In this document: positions 50,067 to 58,221 of the stretch, in pieces
Numbering within the stretch: position 1 is the stretch's first letter
Layout: the number at the start of each line of letters is the position of its first letter
Assembly: GCF_001423885.1 (NCBI RefSeq)
Contig: NZ_LMPP01000002.1
Location: 380,575 to 444,574, forward strand
DNA length: 64,000 nucleotides
Direction of reading: 5' to 3'
Origin: Rathayibacter sp. Leaf185
GTDB lineage: Bacteria; Actinomycetota; Actinomycetes; Actinomycetales; Microbacteriaceae
Program-made: the position numbers and the translations under genes
The notes under the pieces: model-generated
The model's database searches: none
What the model saw: the letters and a program-made list of their open reading frames with translations, nothing else
Told to the model about the DNA's origin: nothing

Positions 50067-50097
50067 CCCCGGCATCTCGCGGGGGCGGATGAGGGGC

Positions 50098-50577
50098 TCA
50101 GCGCGGCAGGTGCTCCTCGACCAGCGCTGCGAACTCCGGAGTCGCCGGCGACTCGCGCGGTCGCACCCGCGCCACGACCCGGCCGTCGCGCACCAGGAAC
50201 TTCTCGAAGTTCCACTGCACGTCACCGGCGGCTCCCGACGCGTCCACCGCCTCCGTCAGCATCGAGTAGAGGGGATGGCGCTCGGGGCCGTTCACCTCGG
50301 TCTTGGCCAGCACGGGGAAGTCGACGCCGTAGGTCGCCGAGCAGAACGCCTGGATCTCGTCGTTCGTCCCCGGCTCCTGCCCGTTGAACTGGTTGCAGGG
50401 GAAGCCCACGATCGAGAGTCCCTCGTACCGCGTCGACAGCTCCTGCAGCTCGCCGTACTGCGGAGTGAGCCCGCAGCGGCTCGCGACGTTCACGATCAGC
50501 AGCAGGTCGTCGCGGTACTCGCTCAGGGTCGTCGGGGTTCCGTCCGCCGTCTCGACGGGCACGTCGTAGATGTCCAC
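50098..50577 (-). CDS. glutathione-peroxidase-family thiol peroxidase
   Basis: The 159-residue protein has peroxidatic Cys35 in NVASRCGLT, the FPCNQF segment with Gln63 and Trp122 in QWNFEKFL, the GPx catalytic set. Non-selenium bacterial members usually use thioredoxin rather than glutathione to reduce lipid or organic peroxides. It converges on dgt. No linked regulator is seen. Confidence 0.9.
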   Translation of the reverse strand: MDIYDVPVETADGTPTTLSEYRDDLLLIVNVASRCGLTPQYGELQELSTRYEGLSIVGFPCNQFNGQEPGTNDEIQAFCSATYGVDFPVLAKTEVNGPERHPLYSMLTEAVDASGAAGDVQWNFEKFLVRDGRVVARVRPRESPATPEFAALVEEHLPR

Positions 50578-50721
50578 CGGTCGAGCCTACGTGCCGGGCG
50601 GGGGGTGGTTGACAGAGCAGAGGCTGTGTGGCGGCCCCCCTGACGCCCCGCCGATGCGGGCCACAACAGGTCACCCGAAGCGTCCAGCGTTCATTCAGGG
50701 AGCATCGGGTCAACGACAGCG

Positions 50722-50727
50722 TAAAAT
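50722..50727 (+). promoter_or_regulatory. likely -10 (TAAAAT) of the ole operon
   Basis: TAAAAT lies 45 nt before the oleA start, in an otherwise GC-rich gap. No good -35 is at the standard distance. Confidence 0.5.
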
Positions 50728-50771
50728 CACCGGGGCACTTGCCAGGATCGACAACTCGACAGGGAGTTCCG

Positions 50772-51794
50772 TTGGACGGAAACGCAACGACCACGCACCG
50801 CAACGTCGCGTTGCTGTCCGTCGCGACCACGATGGCCCCGCGCGTGACCACGTCGGACGAGATCGATGCGCGACTCGCGCCCGCGCTCAAGCGCCTGCGC
50901 CTGCCCACCGGACTCCTCCAGCGTGTCGCCGGTGTGTACGAGCGGCGCAACTGGGACTCGGAGCAGGACTTCGACGGTGCCGCCATCGAGGCGGGCAAGC
51001 GCGCCCTGGCCGAGGCGGGGATCCGGCCCGACCAGATCGGGCTGATCATCAACACGTCGGTCACCCGCAAGCACCTCGAGCCCTCGGTCGCCGTCCGCCT
51101 GCACCACGGGCTCGGGCTGCCCTCCTCCGCCATCAACTTCGACATCGCGAACGCGTGCCTCGGCTTCGTCAACGGCATGACTCTCGCTGCCCAGCTCATC
51201 GACGCCGGCCAGATCCAGTACGCGATGATCATCGACGGCGAGGACGCGGACGAGATCCAGGTCAACACGATCGAGCGCCTCAAGCGCGAGGGTATGAGCC
51301 GCACCGACTTCATGAGCGAGTTCGCCAGCCTCACCCTCGGCTCCGGGGCGGCCGCGGCCATCCTCGGCCCGGCGGATGCGCACCCGCAGGGCCACCGCCT
51401 CCTCGGCGGCATCACCCGCGCGGCCACGCAGTTCAACGAGCTCTGCGTCGGCAGCGTCGACGGCATGTTCACCGACGCGAAGGCGCTCCTCAAGGGCGGG
51501 ATGGAGCTCGTCGTCTCCGCCTGGAAGGAGGCGAAGCGCGACTGGAACTGGGGCAAGATGGACCGCTACATCACCCACCAGGTCTCCTCCGTGCACACGA
51601 ACGGCCTCGTCAAGGCGGTCGGCCTCGACAAGACCCGCGTCCCCACGACCTTCGGCACTCTCGGCAACGTCGGTCCCGCGTCGATCCCGATCACGCTCGC
51701 CCAGGAGGCGCCGACCCTCAAGCAGGGCGACCGCGTCCTGCTGATGGGAGTCGGATCCGGCATCAACACCGCGATGCTCGAGATCGCCTGGTGA
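50772..51794 (+). CDS. oleA: OleA: head-to-head acyl-CoA condensing thiolase-like enzyme
   Basis: The 340-residue thiolase-fold protein matches OleA. It has nucleophile Cys129 in IANACLGF, Glu103 in HLEPSVA (the OleA-specific base), His269 in THQVSSVH and Asn299 in TLGNVGPAS. OleA condenses two fatty acyl-CoAs into a beta-keto acid, the first step of long-chain olefin synthesis. The start is TTG 50772, with AGGGAG 5 nt upstream; no better start exists. It overlaps oleBC (GTGA), the second gene of a complete oleA-oleBC-oleD operon. Confidence 0.88.
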   Translation: MDGNATTTHRNVALLSVATTMAPRVTTSDEIDARLAPALKRLRLPTGLLQRVAGVYERRNWDSEQDFDGAAIEAGKRALAEAGIRPDQIGLIINTSVTRKHLEPSVAVRLHHGLGLPSSAINFDIANACLGFVNGMTLAAQLIDAGQIQYAMIIDGEDADEIQVNTIERLKREGMSRTDFMSEFASLTLGSGAAAAILGPADAHPQGHRLLGGITRAATQFNELCVGSVDGMFTDAKALLKGGMELVVSAWKEAKRDWNWGKMDRYITHQVSSVHTNGLVKAVGLDKTRVPTTFGTLGNVGPASIPITLAQEAPTLKQGDRVLLMGVGSGINTAMLEIAW

Positions 51795-54481
51795 GCACCG
51801 GCGCGCACCCGGCGTCGAGGATCCGCGCCGCGCTCGGCTCGAGCGCCCCGGCCCAGGTGCCGCCCGTCGGGCTCGACGGGCTCGACCCCGCGTGGTCGCG
51901 ACTCGTCGAGGCGCCCGACGCCGGGGGCCTCAGCCGCAGCTGGCATCTGCTCGACACGGGGGAGGCGCTCGGCACCGAGCCCGTCGGCACGATCCTCTGC
52001 GTGCACGGCAACCCCACCTGGTCCTACCTCTGGCGCGATCTCGCCCGCGCGTCCCTCGAGGCAGCCCGTCGCGGCGAGCCGGCCTGGCGCGTCGTCGCCG
52101 TCGATCAGCTCGAGATGGGCTTCTCGGAGCGCACCGGCACGCTGCACACGCTCGCCGATCGCGTCCGCGAGCTCTCGAACCTCACCGACGTGCTCGGGCT
52201 CACCGATGTCGTCACCCTCGGTCACGACTGGGGCGGAGTCGTCTCGCTCGGCTGGGCCGTGGACCACCCCGCCGAGCTGCGCGGCGCGATGCTGCTGAAC
52301 ACCGCCGTGCACCAGCCCGCCGACTCGCCCATCCCGGCGCCGCTGCGCCTGGCACTGGCCTCGGGAGTCCTCGGAGTCTCGACCGTCGGCACTCCGGCGT
52401 TCCTCGAGACCACGCTCGCGCTCGGCCATCCCGCGCTGCCCACCGCGGTGAAGGACGGCTATCGCGCGCCCTACTCCGGAGCCGCCCGGCGCGGCGGGAT
52501 CGGCGGGTTCGTCGCCGACATCCCCGTCGACTCCGGCCACCCGAGCCACCACGAGCTCGTCCGGATCGCCGAGGGCGTGCGAGAGCTCGCCGTCCCCGTG
52601 CTGATGCTCTGGGGTCCGCTCGACCCGATCTTCTCGGACCGCTACCTCGACGACCTCGCCGACCGCCTCCCGCACGCTCAGATCCACCGCTTCGAGGGCG
52701 CCGGCCATCTGCTGGCGGAGGACGTCGACTACGCCTCCGCGGTGCTCACGTGGCTGGGCGACGCGACCTCCGAGCGCGGTCCCGCTCCCGATGTCCGGCG
52801 GCCGACCGTGCCGGTCGAGTCGCTCTGGCGTCACCTCGAGGCGAACTCCGACGACGACGGCGTCGCCCTGGTCGAGATGGCGCCCCCCGGAGGCGGCGGG
52901 CCGCGGACGGTGTCGTGGCGCCTGCTCTCGCGACGGGTCCGCGAACTCGCCGCGGGCCTGCGCGCCTCGGGCGTGCAGCGCGGTGACCGCGTCTCGCTTC
53001 TGGTGCCGCCGGGAGCCGACCTCACCGCCCTGCTCTACGCGTGCCTCCGCATCGGCGCCGTCGTGGTCGTCGCGGACGCGGGCCTCGGGCTCCGCGGGCT
53101 CACCCGCGCCGTCCGCGGCACCTGGCCCGACCTCGTGGTCGGCGCCCTGCCCGGGCTGACCGTCGCCCGTGCCCTCGGCTGGCCCGGCGGCCGCATCTCG
53201 ACGCAGACGCTGCCGCGAGCCTCCGCGAAGGCCCTCGGCGTCGGCACCTCGCTCGGTCAGCTGATCGAGCTGGGCCGCGCCGAACTCGCCGCGAACGCCT
53301 GGGCGCTGGGCGAGCCGCCGTCGCCCGACACGGTCGCGGCGATCCTCTTCACGTCCGGGTCCACCGGCCCCGCCAAGGGAGTCGTCTACACGCACCGCCA
53401 GCTGGCCGGCGTCCGCGACACCCTCGCCCGCCAGTACGGCATCGGCGAGGGGACGGGACTCGTCGCAGGCTTCGCTCCATTCGCGCTGCTGGGCCCCGCT
53501 CTCGGCGCGCGCTCCGTCACTCCGGACATGGACGTCACGTCGCCCCGCACGCTCACCGCGAGGGCCGTCGCCGCAGCGGCCGCGCAGGTCGATGCGACCG
53601 TCCTCTTCCTGTCGCCGGCCGCGCTCGCGAACGTGGTCGCCACCTCCGGCGCCCTCGACGCCGACCACCATCGCGCGCTCGGAGGCGTTCGCACCTTCCT
53701 CTCGGCCGGCGCCCCCGTTCCTCAGGCACTGCTCGCCGAGGCGCAGGCGCTGATGCCGGACTCCTCAGCGCACACCCCCTACGGCATGACCGAGGCGCTG
53801 CTGCTGACCGATGCGTCGCTCGACGGCATCCGCGAGGCGGGGCTCGACGACGACCCGCGCGGAGGTGTCTGCGTCGGCACCCCCGCCGCCGGCGTCCGGC
53901 TGCGCCTCGCCCCGCTCGACGCCGACGGGGTCCCCGCCACCGAGCCGAGAGAGGTCGTCGGAGTCACGGGCGAGATCGTCGTCTCGGCCGGCCACGTCGA
54001 GGACCACTACGAGCGGCTCTGGCTCACCGACCGTGCCGCCCGCATCGGCGCGGTCGCGGGCGAGCGCTGGCACCGCACGGGTGACGTCGGCCGCGTCGAC
54101 TCCGAGGGCCGGCTGTGGGTCGAGGGGCGCCTGCCGCACGTGGTCGTGACTCCGGAGGGGGTCGTCACACCGGTCGGTCCGGAGCAGCGGATCGAGGCGC
54201 GCGTCGCCCCCGTCGCCCGTGCGGCCGTCGTCGGGGTCGGGCCCCGCGGGGTGTCTCAGCTCGTCGCCGTCGTCGAGATGCGTCATGCGGTGCACCGCAC
54301 CGCGCTCGCTCCGGCCGGGCTCGCCGACGAGATCCGCGCCGCCGTCGGAGCCCCGGTCGCCGCGGTGCTCGTCGTGCCTGCGCTGCCGACCGACATCCGG
54401 CACAACTCCAAGATCGACCGAGCCGCACTCTCCCGCTGGGCCGAGGGGATCCTCGCGGGCGGACGGATGGTCGCGCCGTGA
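51791..54481 (+). CDS. OleBC: fused alpha/beta-hydrolase (beta-lactone decarboxylase) and beta-lactone synthetase
   Basis: The 896-residue protein joins OleB and OleC. OleB, about residues 40-325, is haloalkane-dehalogenase-like with VHGNPTWSYLWRD, nucleophile Asp146 in GHDWGG and His near 303 in GAGHLLAED. OleC, about residues 340-896, is an ANL-superfamily adenylation domain with ILFTSGSTGPAKG near residue 520 and the terminal KIDRAAL. In characterised systems OleC makes a beta-lactone from the beta-hydroxy acid and OleB decarboxylates it to a cis-olefin. The fused form is known from Micrococcus luteus. GTG start and stop each overlap a neighbour. Confidence 0.88.
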   Translation: MSTGAHPASRIRAALGSSAPAQVPPVGLDGLDPAWSRLVEAPDAGGLSRSWHLLDTGEALGTEPVGTILCVHGNPTWSYLWRDLARASLEAARRGEPAWRVVAVDQLEMGFSERTGTLHTLADRVRELSNLTDVLGLTDVVTLGHDWGGVVSLGWAVDHPAELRGAMLLNTAVHQPADSPIPAPLRLALASGVLGVSTVGTPAFLETTLALGHPALPTAVKDGYRAPYSGAARRGGIGGFVADIPVDSGHPSHHELVRIAEGVRELAVPVLMLWGPLDPIFSDRYLDDLADRLPHAQIHRFEGAGHLLAEDVDYASAVLTWLGDATSERGPAPDVRRPTVPVESLWRHLEANSDDDGVALVEMAPPGGGGPRTVSWRLLSRRVRELAAGLRASGVQRGDRVSLLVPPGADLTALLYACLRIGAVVVVADAGLGLRGLTRAVRGTWPDLVVGALPGLTVARALGWPGGRISTQTLPRASAKALGVGTSLGQLIELGRAELAANAWALGEPPSPDTVAAILFTSGSTGPAKGVVYTHRQLAGVRDTLARQYGIGEGTGLVAGFAPFALLGPALGARSVTPDMDVTSPRTLTARAVAAAAAQVDATVLFLSPAALANVVATSGALDADHHRALGGVRTFLSAGAPVPQALLAEAQALMPDSSAHTPYGMTEALLLTDASLDGIREAGLDDDPRGGVCVGTPAAGVRLRLAPLDADGVPATEPREVVGVTGEIVVSAGHVEDHYERLWLTDRAARIGAVAGERWHRTGDVGRVDSEGRLWVEGRLPHVVVTPEGVVTPVGPEQRIEARVAPVARAAVVGVGPRGVSQLVAVVEMRHAVHRTALAPAGLADEIRAAVGAPVAAVLVVPALPTDIRHNSKIDRAALSRWAEGILAGGRMVAP

Positions 54482-55446
54482 AGGTCCTGGTGACCGGCGC
54501 GAGCGGTCTGCTCGGCGGCGCGGTCGCCTCCGGTCTCGTCGCCGAGGGCCACGAGGTGCGCACCTTCCAGCGTCGCGAGTCGGGTGTGGCCGGCGCGACG
54601 GACGCGCGCGGCTCGCTGACCGATCCGCGGGCGGTGGAGGAGGCGGTCACCGGCTCCGACGCCGTCGTTCACCTCGCCGCCAAGGTCTCGCTCGCGGGGG
54701 ACCCGGGCGACTTCGACCGTGTGAACGTCGACGGCACGCGCCGCCTGCTGGCCGCCGCCGCGCGAGCGGGCGTCTCGCGCTTCGTGCAGGTCTCGTCGCC
54801 GTCGGTCGCGCACGCCGGCTCGTCGATCGCGGGCTCCGACGCCGAACCGGCCGATCCCGATCGGGCCCGCGGCGACTACGCGCGCACGAAGGCGCGCAGC
54901 GAGCTTCTCGCCCTCGCGGCCGATGCCCCCGGCTTCGCGGTGGTCGCGGTGCGTCCGCACCTGGTCTGGGGCCCCGGAGACACGCAGCTCGTCGCGCGGA
55001 TCGTCGAGCGGGCGCGCGCGGGTCGCCTCCCGCTGCTCGGCGACGGGCAGGCGCTGATCGACTCGACGTACATCGACAACGCGGCATCGGCCATCGCCGC
55101 CGCCCTCCGCCGGGCCGAGGACGTGCACGGGCAGGCCCACGTGGTCACCAACGGCGAGCCGCGGCCGGTGGCCGAGCTGCTCGCCGGAATCTGCCGCGCC
55201 GCGGGCGTGGAGCCGCCGCGCTGGTCGGTGCCCGCCTCCGTCGCCCGCGCCGCCGGCTCGCTCGTCGAGCGCGTCTGGGCCGTGCGTCCGGGCCAGGACG
55301 AGCCGCCGATGACGCGGTTCCTCGCCGAGCAGCTCTCGACGGCGCACTGGTTCGATCAGCGCCGCACCCGCGCCGACCTGCAGTGGACCCCCTCGGTCAC
55401 GCTCGACGAGGGCCTCGCGCGCCTCGCCGCCTCCTACGCCCGCTGA
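54478..55446 (+). CDS. oleD: OleD: NADPH-dependent beta-keto acid reductase
   Basis: The 322-residue extended SDR has an N-terminal Rossmann motif VTGASGLLGGAV, the substrate-side SSPSVAH and catalytic Tyr134/Lys138 in DYARTKAR. In ole clusters OleD reduces the OleA product to a beta-hydroxy acid before OleC forms the beta-lactone. Its GTG overlaps the oleBC stop. A composite hairpin and a strong terminator follow. Confidence 0.87.
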   Translation: MKVLVTGASGLLGGAVASGLVAEGHEVRTFQRRESGVAGATDARGSLTDPRAVEEAVTGSDAVVHLAAKVSLAGDPGDFDRVNVDGTRRLLAAAARAGVSRFVQVSSPSVAHAGSSIAGSDAEPADPDRARGDYARTKARSELLALAADAPGFAVVAVRPHLVWGPGDTQLVARIVERARAGRLPLLGDGQALIDSTYIDNAASAIAAALRRAEDVHGQAHVVTNGEPRPVAELLAGICRAAGVEPPRWSVPASVARAAGSLVERVWAVRPGQDEPPMTRFLAEQLSTAHWFDQRRTRADLQWTPSVTLDEGLARLAASYAR

Positions 55447-55461
55447 GACCCGCGCACAGCA

Positions 55462-55515
55462 TCAGCTGAGAGTGGCCGTCGCGCACGATGGTGCGCGAGA
55501 GGGCGTCTCAGCTGA
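55462..55515. repeat. nested palindromic element after oleD
   Basis: The outer arms TCAGCTGAGA and TCTCAGCTGA pair over 10 bp. An inner stem CGCGCAC-GATG-GTGCGCG (55480-55497) pairs perfectly. The size and two-level structure suggest a mobile or REP-type repeat rather than a terminator; a clear terminator lies further downstream. Confidence 0.65.
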
Positions 55516-55548
55516 CGTTGCGCGGTGTCCCCACCTCGTGGACACGAC

Positions 55549-55589
55549 GAAACGGACGGGACACCCGAGGAGGGCGTCCCGTCCGTTTC
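55549..55589. terminator. bidirectional terminator between oleD and padR
   Basis: GAAACGGACGGGAC and GTCCCGTCCGTTTC form a perfect 14-bp stem with a 13-nt loop, placed between convergent genes. Confidence 0.85.
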
Positions 55590-55629
55590 AGGAGGGGGTC
55601 GTCAGCCGGCCGTGATCAGCCGTTCGTGC

Positions 55630-56268
55630 TCAGTCGGCGAGGATCAGGTACAGCGCGCGCCGGGTCTCGTCGAGCTTCGCGGACGCGGCGGCCCGCTGCT
55701 CCGGTGTCGCCCCGCGGAACTGGTGCACGGCCGCCATCAGCTTGCCGACGTTCTCCATGAAGGCGCGGTCGGCGTCGCTCGCTCCGGGAGTCGCCTCCCA
55801 GGCGGCGGCGAGCTCGTCGGCGTGCTCGCGGACGTAGGTGCCGCCCGCGTCCGTCAGCTGGTACTCGGTGCCGCGGCCCTCGCCGACGGCCGTGATGAGG
55901 CCCTCGTCGACGAGCTGCTGGAGGGTGGGGTAGACCGAGCCGGGGCTGGGACGCCACGAGCCGTTGGTCTTCTCGGCGATGGCCTTGATCAGGCCGTAGC
56001 CGTTCGAGGAGGTCTCGGCGAGGAGGGAGAGGAGGGCGGCGCGGACGTCACCGCGGCGGGCGCGTCCGCCACCGCGGCCGAAGCCGGGTCCGCCGAAGCC
56101 GGGGCCGCCACCGAATCCGGGGCCGCCGAAGCCGAAGCCCGGGCCGAATCCGCGTCCGTGGCCGCCGGGGCCGCGACGCTCGCGCTGGCCGGGGTGGTCG
56201 TGTCCGTGCCCTCGGCGGGCGTCGCGGTCGGACGAGGTGCGATCTGAGAAGAAGTCGTGGGAGTTCAT
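55630..56268 (-). CDS. PadR-family regulator with Gly/Phe-rich N-terminus
   Basis: The 212-residue protein has an N-terminal His/Arg/Gly-rich tail containing repeats of GPGFGG (about residues 33-70). It then has a PadR winged helix (about 72-150) with SSNGYGLIKAIAEKTNGSWRPSPGSVYP and a C-terminal helical dimer region. PadR proteins respond to small aromatic or drug-like ligands. An upstream 20-bp palindrome at 56358 probably is its operator. No adjacent transporter shares its strand. Confidence 0.86.
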   Translation of the reverse strand: MNSHDFFSDRTSSDRDARRGHGHDHPGQRERRGPGGHGRGFGPGFGFGGPGFGGGPGFGGPGFGRGGGRARRGDVRAALLSLLAETSSNGYGLIKAIAEKTNGSWRPSPGSVYPTLQQLVDEGLITAVGEGRGTEYQLTDAGGTYVREHADELAAAWEATPGASDADRAFMENVGKLMAAVHQFRGATPEQRAAASAKLDETRRALYLILAD

Positions 56269-56357
56269 GGGTTTTCCGTTTCTGTCGGTGGAGGATCCCT
56301 TTCGATCGGATCCGTTCGCCCGTCTCGAGCGAATGCTCTTCGATCTGTCGGCGATGC

Positions 56358-56377
56358 AGTAACGATATATCGGTACT
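56358..56377. promoter_or_regulatory. palindromic PadR operator candidate
   Basis: AGTA-A-CGATATATCG-G-TACT is a 20-bp palindrome with one mismatched pair and a perfect CGATATATCG core. It lies 90 bp upstream of the PadR start and 67 bp before the plus-strand gene at 56445. Confidence 0.65.
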
Positions 56378-56444
56378 GTTCACCGAGTCAAGAGGAAACG
56401 GAAGATCGCTACGCTGACCCCGCCCACCGAACCGAGAGGCTCGC

Positions 56445-57275
56445 ATGCCCCCGCTCTCCTCCGATGCGCTCGCCGCCGTCCTCGACGAGACGCTCCTCAC
56501 CGGCGCCGTCCTCACCGACCGCTCCAGCAACCTCGGCAACCTCCGCCGCCTCGCCGCCCGCGAGCCGGCCCACCTCTACGGCGTCGACGTCGCCGAGCAC
56601 TGGAGCGTCGAGAGCCTCCTCGCCCTGATGGGGGAGCGGGTCGGCATCAGCACCGACCCCTCGTTCGAGCACGGCCAGGACCGCATCGACGCAGCACTCG
56701 CGGTCGCCGGCCTCGACGCCTACCGCCTGCGGTTCGCGGAGGCGGTCCGCGACGGCGGCCTCCTCCTCTTCGCGACCGCGCACCCCGCCACCCTGATGGA
56801 CGTCTACCGGCGGTTCGCGGCGGCGGCCGCGGAGGCGGGCGCCCGCGTCCTCGACGTCAACGCGCTGCCGTTCGCGCGCCCCGACGGCATCCCCCTCGCG
56901 GTGGCCGACCAGCACCTCCGGCTGTGGTCGACCGGAGGCGTCACCTGCGCCTACCGCGGCGGCAGCCTCGTGCACACCCATGCTCCCGAGCCCATGAACG
57001 CGCTCCTCGACGAGCTCGACGCCCTCGGCCTCCGCCCCGATCTCGTGATCGCCGACCACGGCTGGGCCGGTGCCTCGGGCCGTCGCGGGCTCCGCACGAT
57101 CGCCATCGCCGACTGCAACGACCCGGCGGTCTTCGTCGCCGAGGCGCAGGGCTCGATCGAGGTGGTCGTCCCGCTCGACGACGGTCTCGCGGTGCACCTG
57201 TACGAGCCCGTGATCGACTACGTCCTCGACGCCCTCGCTGTCCACTCCGAGCGGGTGAGCAGTTCCGGCTCGTAG
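56445..57275 (+). CDS. conserved actinobacterial protein, possible phosphatase-type fold
   Basis: The 276-residue protein contains DRSSNLGNLRRLAAREPAHLYG, FATAHPATLMDVYRRFAAAA, a DVNALPFARPDGIP segment and VIADHGWAGASGRRGLRTIAIADCNDP. The regular DxN and HG motifs suggest an enzyme. I could not name the family from sequence alone. A TACGCT -10-like element lies at 56410-56415. It is followed by a polyphosphate glucokinase gene after 100 nt. Confidence 0.55.
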   Translation: MPPLSSDALAAVLDETLLTGAVLTDRSSNLGNLRRLAAREPAHLYGVDVAEHWSVESLLALMGERVGISTDPSFEHGQDRIDAALAVAGLDAYRLRFAEAVRDGGLLLFATAHPATLMDVYRRFAAAAAEAGARVLDVNALPFARPDGIPLAVADQHLRLWSTGGVTCAYRGGSLVHTHAPEPMNALLDELDALGLRPDLVIADHGWAGASGRRGLRTIAIADCNDPAVFVAEAQGSIEVVVPLDDGLAVHLYEPVIDYVLDALAVHSERVSSSGS

Positions 57276-57375
57276 TATCGTTCTCGGCTCGTCAGGATCC
57301 GTGGATCCGGCGAGCCGAACGCGTTCCCGCGAGCCCGAGGTCCTCCCTCGCCACCCCCTCCCAGACGGAGCATCC

Positions 57376-58218
57376 GTGACTCAGCCCCAGGACGGCCTCC
57401 TCCCGCGCTTCGCCGTGGGCGTCGACATCGGCGGGACCTCGATCAAGGCCTCCCTGGTCGACGTCACCACCGGCGAGCGCGCCGCGCGCCGCTTCGCCGT
57501 CGCCAATCCGCTCGGCAAGGAGCCGGAGGACTTCGCCGCCGCGATCGCCGGGATCGTCCGCGACGTGTCGCCCATCGCGGGCACGCCGGTCGGAGTCGGG
57601 TTCCCCGGCATCGTCCGCGGCGGAGTCGTCCGCCAGACCACGCACGTCTCGCAGCGCTGGGTCGGCCTCGACGCGCAGGCCATGCTCTCGGAGGCGACCG
57701 GAGTCGACGTCGTCGTGGTCAACGACGCCGACGCTGCCGGAGTCGCCGAGCGCGAGTTCGGCGCGATGAGGGACCGCGACGGCCTGTGCCTCCTCACGAC
57801 GCTCGGCACCGGAATCGGCACGGCGCTCGTCTACGACGGAGTCGTGATCCCCAACTCCGAGCTCGGTCACGTGCACATCGACGGCCCCGACTTCGAGCCG
57901 CAGGTCGGCTTCTCGGCCGTGCGCCGCGAGCGCATCACCCTCGAGGAGTGGGCCGGCCGCCTGAGCGTCTACTACCGCCACCTCGAGATGCTGCTCTCGC
58001 CGCAGCTGTTCGTGATCGGAGGCGCCGCGGCGCACGTCTTCGACGAGTTCGCGCGATTCCTCGACATCGGCACCGAGATCGTCCCGGCCCGCTTCGGCAA
58101 CGACGCCGGATTCACGGGCGCCGCGATGGTCGCAGTCTCGCCCGACCGCCTCGCGCCCTGGCACCGCTCCACGAGCGGTGCCTGCCTCGACCCCGGAACC
58201 CCCGCCATCGCCGACTGA
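57376..58218 (+). CDS. ppgK: polyphosphate glucokinase (ROK family)
   Basis: The 280-residue ROK protein has the phosphate motif GVDIGGTSIKASLVD, NDADAAGVAEREFGA, the polyphosphate-glucokinase-type TLGTGIGTALVYDG and ELGHVHIDG, with WAGRLSVYYRHLEMLLSPQLF near the C-terminus. Such enzymes phosphorylate glucose using polyphosphate or ATP and feed glycolysis. GTG 57376 has GGAG 6 nt upstream. The gene converges on a GT4 glycosyltransferase. Confidence 0.8.
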   Translation: MTQPQDGLLPRFAVGVDIGGTSIKASLVDVTTGERAARRFAVANPLGKEPEDFAAAIAGIVRDVSPIAGTPVGVGFPGIVRGGVVRQTTHVSQRWVGLDAQAMLSEATGVDVVVVNDADAAGVAEREFGAMRDRDGLCLLTTLGTGIGTALVYDGVVIPNSELGHVHIDGPDFEPQVGFSAVRRERITLEEWAGRLSVYYRHLEMLLSPQLFVIGGAAAHVFDEFARFLDIGTEIVPARFGNDAGFTGAAMVAVSPDRLAPWHRSTSGACLDPGTPAIAD

Positions 58219-58221
58219 CCG

